From Morinoia aosen (Eukaryota > Arthropoda > Malacostraca > Amphipoda > Talitridae), in assembly GCA_030386875.1 (NCBI GenBank), contig CM059579.1, positions 16,774,484 to 16,838,483 of the forward strand: a stretch of 64,000 nucleotides of DNA, given 5' to 3'. Below, one piece after another: positions 56,256 to 64,000 of this stretch. Below the pieces are notes generated by a model. The model made no database searches. It had not been told where the DNA came from and was given only the letters and a program-made list of their open reading frames with translations. The position numbers and the translations under genes were made by a program. Each line of letters starts with the position of its first letter. Position 1 is the first letter of the stretch.

Positions 56256-58799
56256 TGTAGCGAACCTTCGGCACGCAACTCAGTATAAATTTCAGAAATT
56301 CTCAAAATGATCATTAAAAATTCAGTAAAATAAATCCAACCATCAGAATAAAATTTCATTACGGAATTAATTAACTTCTATCCTCAATTCTATTAAAATT
56401 GTGCACTGAAAAATTCATTCTCTAAGAAATCACTTTTGCGTTGTAACGAAACCCTCCATGACGCTGTGTCGGCAACATTTTCACTCGCACTAGCGCCACT
56501 CGTATCAAGTCATTGAAAGTGTGTGCACCGCGTGTTTGCTCTGGTGAGAATTAAAGTATTGTGTGTGACTGTGCTGTTCTACGGGTAACTATATTTATGT
56601 ATTATGTAAACCGTCAATAATATTATTGTGTATGTATTAAGAAAAATTGCCTAAATTTTCCAGAGTGCTAAACGCTTAGGACTTCATTGCCCAGAATGTG
56701 GGTTCCCCACAGGCCATCTCTCCTTGTGTATTGTTGTATTTCCTATCTTAAAGTTCGTAGCAAACAATTCACTATTCAATGTAAAGCCATTTTTAGGGAG
56801 TTTTCCCCTTTTGTTCTTAAAATAATTTTATTCCAACATTTCAATATGATGGCATTTTATTCAGGCTAGAAATTCACTATTCAATGTAAAGCCATTTTTA
56901 GGGAGTTTTCCCCTTTTGTTCTTAAAATAATTTTATTCCAACATTTCAATAGGATGGCATTTTATTTAGGCTAGAAATTCTCCTTTTCTTAAAAAGATTT
57001 TATGTCAACATTTCAATGTGATATTATTTCTCTCAAGGTTAGGATTTCCCCTTTGTATCAAAAATAATTTATCATGCCAAAATTCAGTATGGTGTTTGTT
57101 TATCAAGCTAGAATTTCCTTTTCTTTGTCTAAAATATTTTGGGGCAATATTTCAAAATGTGTTTATGTTTTATCAAGTTAGGCTAGCACCAATTATTTTT
57201 TTAGTCACAGATGTATTCTTCTGAATGCATCTAGTCCTGCATCAATTACCAATTATTGCCCCAACTGTGTTTCTAAATTAAATTAGGTAGATAATCAATT
57301 AGAAAAACACAAATAATTCTTGATTCTGAAGAATAGATAGTTAGTAAATTTAATTAAATAGTCATTGTACATTGTTTATTTCAGTTAGGAAAAAACTGGA
57401 AACATGAGTTTTCTAGTTCAATTGCCTTTAGCAAATGCTGTAGATTTTTTTACCATAATTGATTAATTAAGTGAGACCTAGGCTCAAGTGTTACTGCTCA
57501 TGCCACCTTAGTTGTCCAGGCAAAGTTGCTGATGTGTTCAAGCCTCTAATCAATTGAATTGGAATAATCTATTGATCGCCATGGTCTCATTAGGGTTTTG
57601 CCATCTCTTGTGTGTTCCAGTTGTAATCAAATGTGTTCTCAAGTTTTGTATGTTTAGTAAGTCAGATCTATTTAATTTGTGGAATTCCCTTGAATTTTAG
57701 TCAATGTTTAAATGTCATATCGTGGGAAATGAAGCCATGATAGGTTATTTACACAATAGAGATTATATCCTCGGTAGTTACTTACCTCAAGTCGAGTCAC
57801 ATAAATAATCATTCTTTCCTGATCATTAACTGTAGCAAGAATTCCTATCATAATCACTTTAGTGACAACTCTTACTATTGATTTTTGGTTAGGTCAATTT
57901 GTGTATATAAAAATGTCAATAATTAGTCGTTACTTGATTTAGCTAAATTAGGGTAATTATGCTTACCTCGGAAAGTCTCCGAATATTCTAAATTCCCAAC
58001 TCCTAGAAATTCTAATCCAGAAATCATCCAACTATCTGATTTGGGGGTTAAATTTAGTTTAACCAGTAATTGGTCGCCCTCAACTGTAGCTACTTGTTCC
58101 TTGGACCTCTTGGCAATGGCGGCTACCTCCAGTGGTTGTTGTCATTATAACTCATAGGATGCCTTACACTGTCCTAATATGTATCCTCATAATCAATGTT
58201 CTCTAAATCCTGCTTGTGCTCTTATCCTCCTCCTCATCTACCAATTCTGTGCACTTTGTGCATAGATTCCGCGTTCCCTCTACCTTTTTTTCAAATGGTG
58301 CCTTCCTCTCTCCTCTCGTAGGACACCTTTTACGTTCAAGCCAAGGAGACCAGGGATTCTCATATAATAATAAATAATAACAATAATTAGACTGCACGTG
58401 CCCTCTCTGGCACAATTCCTAGCTTAAGTCAAGCAATCTTTATGACCATTCTAGCCTTAGTTAGGACCAATACAGCCAGCCCTCGACGGCGGCTTAGCGT
58501 AAACGTTCGAATTAAACACTGCCAACTCTTAAGATACTCATTGTAAATAGCAGTCAAAGCGTAGATTATTGGGCGGCAGACGCCTGTAATATTAATGAAG
58601 ACAAACTAACTTACATTGCCTACCCAGTAATATTCTTATCTCATGTATTAATCTTGCACTCCAATCCGGAGATGTTCGTACACGACGCGTCACGATTATT
58701 AGTAACCGGAGAATACTAGTTGGGAAAGTAAAGGCAGGTAGGGAGATTCATGATTGTCCTTACGAGTACTTATTGTTGCGACTGCCTCGCCCTTGTTCA
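56256..58799 (+). repeat. Gypsy long terminal repeat, about 2.54 kb (complete copy), fossil
   Basis: Starts TGTAGCGAACC right after the polypurine tract and ends TTGTTCA before GGCGCCAGAATTGGG. It includes two tandem units of about 104 bp beginning ATTCACTATTCAATG (56,766 and 56,871). Around 58,200-58,335 it contains, inverted, blocks of the dispersed repeat family. The copy at 61,499 differs by very few bases plus one 70-bp insertion, so both are young. A 2.5-kb LTR is unusually long. Confidence 0.75.
58200..58335 (-). repeat. Dispersed repeat blocks inside the gypsy LTR (also at 63,513-63,648)
   Basis: On the minus strand: GAGAGGAAGGCACCATTTG, GGAACGCGGAATCTATGC and ACAAAGTGCACAG, matching the front part of the dispersed family at 1.6, 10.2, 22.2 and 32.3 kb. 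Either the dispersed copies derive from this LTR or the LTR captured the repeat. Confidence 0.5.
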
Positions 58800-61498
58800 G
58801 GCGCCAGAATTGGGCCGAGGCACCCGCATATAATCCTCTATTTGAGGCAATCCTGTAATTCAGCAGTAAAGCTCGCAGCCTGGCTTGCGTAGCGACTGTC
58901 TCTCCTTGTGTTATCATGCTTGAACAAGTAACCCAAGCCAATCTCCCGTACAGAAGATCCTGGGAGGCCGACACACAAACAATCACCTCCAACATTCAAT
59001 CAACATCCCTCAAAAAAGCGTCGCACTCACTACTGATCAATCCAGAGAAGTGTGTGTTGGGAAAGAAGGAATTGACTTTCTTGGGTCACCACATTAGCGA
59101 GAGGGGAATTAAGCCGCTTCCCGAAAGAGTGGCAGCCTTACGGAACTTTCCGAGACCAACGACCCAAAGACAGTCGCGCAGGTTCTTGGGATCGGTTAAT
59201 TTTTACCACCGATTCCTGAGGAACTGTGCAGAGACCCTTGCCCCGCTCACCTCCTTGATTAAACCTAAAAAAAGAGGCAAACCCGTTACGGTCGAGTGGA
59301 CTGGGGAGGCAGAGAGAGCGTTCGAGCTCATCAAAGAGAGACTCGCTACTGCTACAGAATTAGCTTACCCACACCCTGAGGCAGAATTCAGCCTGTTGGT
59401 GGATGCGTCGAATATAGCGGTCGGTGCTGTGTTGCAGCAAACTGTAAATAATATCACTTCGCCGTTGGCGTTTTTCAGCCGCAAGCTCTCCCCAACCGAA
59501 CAACGTTACAGCACGTTCGGGAGAGAGCTCCTAGCCATTTACTTAGCGGTAAAGCACTTTCGCTACACCCTTGAAGCTCGTCAATTCATAATTTATACCG
59601 ACCACAAACCTATTCTCAACGCTATCCGAATGCCTCCCGAGCGCCATTCCCCTAGGGAAAGCCGGCACTTGAGTTTTATCGCGCAGTTCACGAGTGACAT
59701 CAGGCACATCAAAGGCGAGGAAAATACGGTTGCTGATTGCTTTTCGCGTGTGTACAGCGCGGTACTAAACCCGTCAGCACCCGAGTTCCGACCCTCAGTA
59801 CAAGCGATTTCGCTAGCCGATGTCATTCGTGCGCAGCAGTGCGACTTGGAAATCCATAACTTAATTGAGTGCCCCGACTCCTCCTTAAAACTCTCACTCA
59901 GAGAAGGCGTTTACTGTGACGCTGATCGGCCGAACCGTTATTACCTGCCTAGCAACTTGCGTTTGCCCGCCATTAAGCATTACCATAACTTGTCACATCC
60001 TGGGACGGATAGAACTTTCCGCCTAATCGCAGATCGTTTTGTCTGGCCCGGGATGCGTAGGGCTATAAGAGAGTTCGTTCGTCATTGCCCAGATTGCCAA
60101 GCAAGCAAAGTCACTCGGCACAACAAAGCCGCAATTCACCCTTGTGCATTTACCGGCAGCAAATTTGACGCAGTCAACCTAGATTTGGTAGGCCCCCTAC
60201 CTATTTCTCGTGGGTATAGTTACTTACTTACCATGATCGATCGCTTCTCCCGCTGGGTCGAGGCTGTCCCCATCGCTAACATAACTGCAGAAACTGTAGC
60301 ACGCACTTTTGTCGAAACGTGGATATCCAGGTTCGGAGTCCCTTTGAGCATAACGCATGATCGTGGGGTTCAATTCACTTCCGCCTTGTGGTTAGAGATC
60401 TCCAAAATCTTAGGTTGCGCGAACATCTCGACAACGGCGTATCACCCCCAATCGAACGGACTCATCGAGAGGGTTCACCGCGACCTCAAAGTGGCATTAC
60501 GCTGCTTAAAATGTCACCACGATTGGGTCGACAGGCTACCGATAGTATTACTTACTCTGAGGAACCTGTTTCGGCAGGATCAAAAGTGCACGTCCTCTGA
60601 ACTGCTTTACGGGCAATCATTACGATTGCCTGGCGATGTTATCGATCCCACGTACCAAACCGATGAATCCCCCAGCCAAATCGCCGATTACGCAGCACGC
60701 CTAAAGCGCGTCATGAGCGAAGTAGTTTACATACCACCTCGCCTCCCTTCACCATCTGAAAGTTTAGACCCTTGCTTACAAAGTTGCACCCACGTTTACG
60801 TCCGGGTAGACGGGGTAAAGACCCCTCTGCGACGCCCCTATGATGGCCCCTTCAGGGTCCTCAAGAGGTCCCCGAAACATTTCATTATCGAAAGGGGTAC
60901 CAAGAGCGACAGTGTCAGCATAGATCGTCTTAAGGCGGCGTTTTTGTCCCTTCCGGACGACGCCCCGACACACTCTCGTGAACCACAACAACCCAGGCTG
61001 CAAATCAGCCCCAGGTCAACACCTGTCGAGCCTCCTGGGTTGCACCTGTCCGCTTGGGCTAAGACCCTTCCTCCCACTATGGAGTGCAACGAGTTCGTAG
61101 TTCCCCCGTATACCGTTCAAAGAACGCCGTTGGGAACTGGGAATTCGGGTGCCTCCACCTCGGATAGCGCTTCTACTACTTTAACCCCACATCACGGGAA
61201 TTCCCCAGATACTCTGTCATTGTCCCAGTTGGGGATCCGAACGTCAACTTTCACAGCCCCCAAGCTTATTCCTCCTACAGCCCCCGAGCATTGTAGCAGG
61301 TCTGGCAGACCTCTTCGTCCGCCAGCTCGTTACGCGCAGTCGTAGGGTGGTTAACTCTGTTCTGTCCTTCTCTCCTAATTTTCTTTGGCTGTCACGGCCC
61401 TTGGGAACTTCTTCGCAGCCTGTTATCTTTTCGCGTAATTGTCGGAGATCGGCTTCGCCGCTCCCAGACCTTTCGGTCTCCTTTGGGGGGAGGGTAGC
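58800..61498 (+). mobile_element. Ty3/gypsy internal region (broken), fossil
   Basis: Lies between two near-identical LTRs. It opens with GGCGCCAGAATTGGG, a primer-site-like start, and closes with the polypurine tract. Only the later pol domains are present, so the element is broken and depends on others. The arrangement pol end, LTR, this region, LTR gives a 5.24-kb period, which could reflect a longer tandem array beyond the window. Confidence 0.85.
58916..61345 (+). CDS. Gypsy pol remnant: RT end, RNase H, integrase (retroelement fossil)
   Basis: An open frame of 809 residues. Parts: the end of reverse transcriptase ([34 protein letters not shown]), RNase H ([40 protein letters not shown]), integrase zinc finger ([12 protein letters not shown] with CPDCQASK), core ([40 protein letters not shown]) and a C-terminal chromatin-type module ([19 protein letters not shown]) followed by a Pro/Ser-rich tail. 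The order RNase H before integrase defines Ty3/gypsy. Gag, protease and most of RT are not present here. Confidence 0.85.
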   Translation: MLEQVTQANLPYRRSWEADTQTITSNIQSTSLKKASHSLLINPEKCVLGKKELTFLGHHISERGIKPLPERVAALRNFPRPTTQRQSRRFLGSVNFYHRFLRNCAETLAPLTSLIKPKKRGKPVTVEWTGEAERAFELIKERLATATELAYPHPEAEFSLLVDASNIAVGAVLQQTVNNITSPLAFFSRKLSPTEQRYSTFGRELLAIYLAVKHFRYTLEARQFIIYTDHKPILNAIRMPPERHSPRESRHLSFIAQFTSDIRHIKGEENTVADCFSRVYSAVLNPSAPEFRPSVQAISLADVIRAQQCDLEIHNLIECPDSSLKLSLREGVYCDADRPNRYYLPSNLRLPAIKHYHNLSHPGTDRTFRLIADRFVWPGMRRAIREFVRHCPDCQASKVTRHNKAAIHPCAFTGSKFDAVNLDLVGPLPISRGYSYLLTMIDRFSRWVEAVPIANITAETVARTFVETWISRFGVPLSITHDRGVQFTSALWLEISKILGCANISTTAYHPQSNGLIERVHRDLKVALRCLKCHHDWVDRLPIVLLTLRNLFRQDQKCTSSELLYGQSLRLPGDVIDPTYQTDESPSQIADYAARLKRVMSEVVYIPPRLPSPSESLDPCLQSCTHVYVRVDGVKTPLRRPYDGPFRVLKRSPKHFIIERGTKSDSVSIDRLKAAFLSLPDDAPTHSREPQQPRLQISPRSTPVEPPGLHLSAWAKTLPPTMECNEFVVPPYTVQRTPLGTGNSGASTSDSASTTLTPHHGNSPDTLSLSQLGIRTSTFTAPKLIPPTAPEHCSRSGRPLRPPARYAQS

Positions 61499-64000
61499 TG
61501 TAGCGAACCTTCGGCACGCAACTCAGTATAAATTTCAGAAATTCTCAAAATGATCATTAAAAATTCAGTAAAATAAATCCAACCATCAGAATAAAATTTC
61601 ATTACGGAATTAATTAACTTCTATCCTCAATTCTATTAAAATTGTGCACTGAAAAATTCATTCTCTAAGAAATCACTTTTGCGTTGTAACGAAACCCTCC
61701 ATGACGCTGTGTCGGCAACATTTTCACTCGCACTAGCGCCACTCGTATCAAGTCATTGAAAGTGTGTGCACCGCGTGTTTGCTCTGGTGAGAATTAAAGT
61801 ATTGTGTGTGACTGTGCTGTTCTACGGGTAACTATATTTATGTATTATGTAAACCGTCAATAATATTATTGTGTATGTATTAAGAAAAATTGCCTAAATT
61901 TTCCAGAGTGCTAAACGCTTAGGACTTCATTGCCCAGAATGTGGGTTCCCCACAGGCCATCTCTCCTTGTGTATTGTTGTATTTCCTATCTTAAAGTTCG
62001 TAGCAAACAATTCACTATTCAATGTAAAGCCATTTTTAGGGAGTTTTCCCCTTTTGTTCTTAAAATAATTTTATTCCAACATTTCAATATGATGGCATTT
62101 TATTCAGGCTAGAAATTCACTATTCAATGTAAAGCCATTTTTAGGGAGTTTTCCCCTTTTGTTCTTAAAATAATTTTATTCCAACATTTCAATAGGATGG
62201 CATTTTATTTAGGCTAGAAATTCTCCTTTTCTTAAAATGATTTTATGTCAACATTTCAATGTGATATTATTTCTCTCAAGGTTAGGATTTCCCCTTTGTA
62301 TCAAAAATAATTTATCAAAATTTCGGCCTGAATTTCTGAAATTCAGGAAATCCGAAAAATCGACCAATCAGCTCAAATAATTTATCATGCCAAAATTCAG
62401 TATGGTGTTTGTTTATCAAGCTAGAATTTCCTTTTCTTTGTCTAAAATATTTTGGGCCAATATTTCAAAATGTGTTTATGTTTTATCAAGTTAGGCTAGC
62501 ACCAATTATTTTTTTAGTCACAGATGTATTCTTCTGAATGCATCTAGTCCTGCATCAATTACCAATTATTGCCCCAACTGTGTTTCTAAATTAAATTAGG
62601 TAGATAATCAATTAGAAAAACACAAATAATTCTTGATTCTGAAGAATAGATAGTTAGTAAATTTAATTAAATAGTCATTGTACATTGTTTATTTCAGTTA
62701 GGAAAAAACTGGAAACATGAGTTTTCTAGTTCAATTGCCTTTAGCAAATGCTGTAGATTTTTTTACCATAATTGATTAATTAAGTGAGACCTAGGCTCAA
62801 GTGTTACTGCTCATGCCACCTTAGTTGTCCAGGCAAAGTTGCTGATGTGTTCAAGCCTCTAATCAATTGAATTGGAATAATCTATTGATCGCCATGGTCT
62901 CATTAGGGTTTTGCCATCTCTTGTGTGTTCCAGTTGTAATCAAATGTGTTCTCAAGTTTTGTATGTTTAGTAAGTCAGATCTATTTAATTTGTGGAATTC
63001 CCTTGAATTTTAGTCAATGTTTAAATGTCATATCGTGGGAAATGAAGCCATGATAGGTTATTTACACAATAGAGATTATATCCTCGGTAGTTACTTACCT
63101 CAAGTCGAGTCACATAAATAATCATTCTTTCCTGATCATTAACTGTAGCAAGAATTCCTATCATAATCACTTTAGTGACAACTCTTACTATTGATTTTTG
63201 GTTAGGTCAATTTGTGTATATAAAAATGTCAATAATTAGTCGTTACTTGATTTAGCTAAATTAGGGTAATTATGCTTACCTCGGAAAGTCTCCGAATATT
63301 CTAAATTCCCAACTCCTAGAAATTCTAATCCAGAAATCATCCAACTATCTGATTTGGGGGTTAAATTTAGTTTAACCAGTAATTGGTCGCCCTCAACTGT
63401 AGCTACTTGTTCCTTGGACCTCTTGGCAATGGCGGCTACCTCCAGTGGTTGTTGTCATTATAACTCATAGGATGCCTTACACTGTCCTAATATGTATCCT
63501 CATAATCAATGTTCTCTAAATCCTGCTTGTGCTCTTATCCTCCTCCTCATCTACCAATTCTGTGCACTTTGTGCATAGATTCCGCGTTCCCTCTACCTTT
63601 TTTTCAAATGGTGCCTTCCTCTCTCCTCTCGTAGGACACCTTTTACGTTCAAGCCAAGGAGACCAGGGATTCTCATATAATAATAAATAATAACAATAAT
63701 TAGACTGCACGTGCCCTCTCTGGCACAATTCCTAGCTTAAGTCAAGCAATCTTTATGACCATTCTAGCCTTAGTTAGGACCAATACAGCCAGCCCTCGAC
63801 GGCGGCTTAGCGTAAACGTTCGAATTAAACACTGCCAACTCTTAAGATACTCATTGTAAATAGCAGTCAAAGCGTAGATTATTGGGCGGCAGACGCCTGT
63901 AATATTAATGAAGACAAACTAACTTACATTGCCTACCCAGTAATATTCTTATCTCATGTATTAATCTTGCACTCCAATCCGGAGATGTTCGTACACGACG
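61499..64000 (+). repeat. Gypsy long terminal repeat, second copy (runs off the right edge), fossil
   Basis: Same start TGTAGCGAACC after the same polypurine tract, and the same body as 56,256-58,799 with very few differences. It carries a 70-bp extra piece at 62,317-62,386. The last ~110 bases are beyond the window, so it is unknown whether pol follows again. Confidence 0.8.

Noticed and set aside
55598-61089. Minus-strand frames over the gypsy pol end
   Set aside because: They appear twice because the region is duplicated, and are antisense shadows.

Overview
This is animal nuclear DNA, most likely from an insect with a large, transposon-rich genome. The evidence is a secreted trehalase, an archipelago/FBXW7-type gene spread over about 16 kb with GT-AG introns, and an arthropod-like set of mobile elements: copia with a half-tRNA primer site, gypsy, hAT, piggyBac-type and Harbinger-type MITEs, LINEs and foldback elements. 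I cannot name the species; a hemimetabolous, large-genome insect would fit. There is no sign of operons, ribosome binding sites or CRISPR.

Two host genes are supported, both on the minus strand. The first exon of a trehalase gene lies at 1-644 and runs off the left edge. The F-box/WD40 ubiquitin-ligase receptor FBXW7 (fly archipelago) occupies about 17.06-33.0 kb. I could place 11 coding exons whose splice phases all agree, giving 1091 residues: a ComEA-like double helix-hairpin-helix (HhH) domain, a long Ser-rich and acidic region, the dimerisation (D) domain, the F-box, and a WD40 propeller that keeps the three phosphodegron-binding arginines. The HhH domain ahead of FBXW7 is the most unusual host feature here. 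Its two halves lie in exons 1 and 2, and exon 2 runs in one frame into the conserved FBXW7 N-terminal sequence.

The rest is mobile DNA. At 2.8-5.4 kb and 38.6-41.3 kb there are two clusters of nested long-inverted-repeat (foldback) elements in opposite orientation, sharing a short core found seven times. Between the genes there is a 5'-truncated LINE (13.47-15.18 kb) with clear target duplications, carrying a precise TTAA-flanked MITE. FBXW7 introns hold a minisatellite, a near-identical 1.07-kb tandem duplication of a LINE RNase H fragment, members of a dispersed ~300-bp repeat family, and a short duplicated copy of an exon start. Upstream of FBXW7 are two more TTAA-type MITEs, a Merlin/IS1595-like transposase fragment between hairpin repeats, and a 1.69-kb hAT element.

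The right third (43.7-64 kb) is a stack of elements within elements. An old gypsy LTR (minus) sits head-to-head with a young gypsy LTR start (46.66 kb). A copia element begins inside that young LTR, and its 276-bp 5' LTR is split by a 4.1-kb hAT transposon with a perfect 8-bp target duplication. The copia sequence is followed by gypsy sequence arranged in tandem with a 5.24-kb period (pol end, 2.5-kb LTR, pol, LTR), almost identical between copies and therefore young. Apart from the two genes, I found no host coding sequence I could defend.
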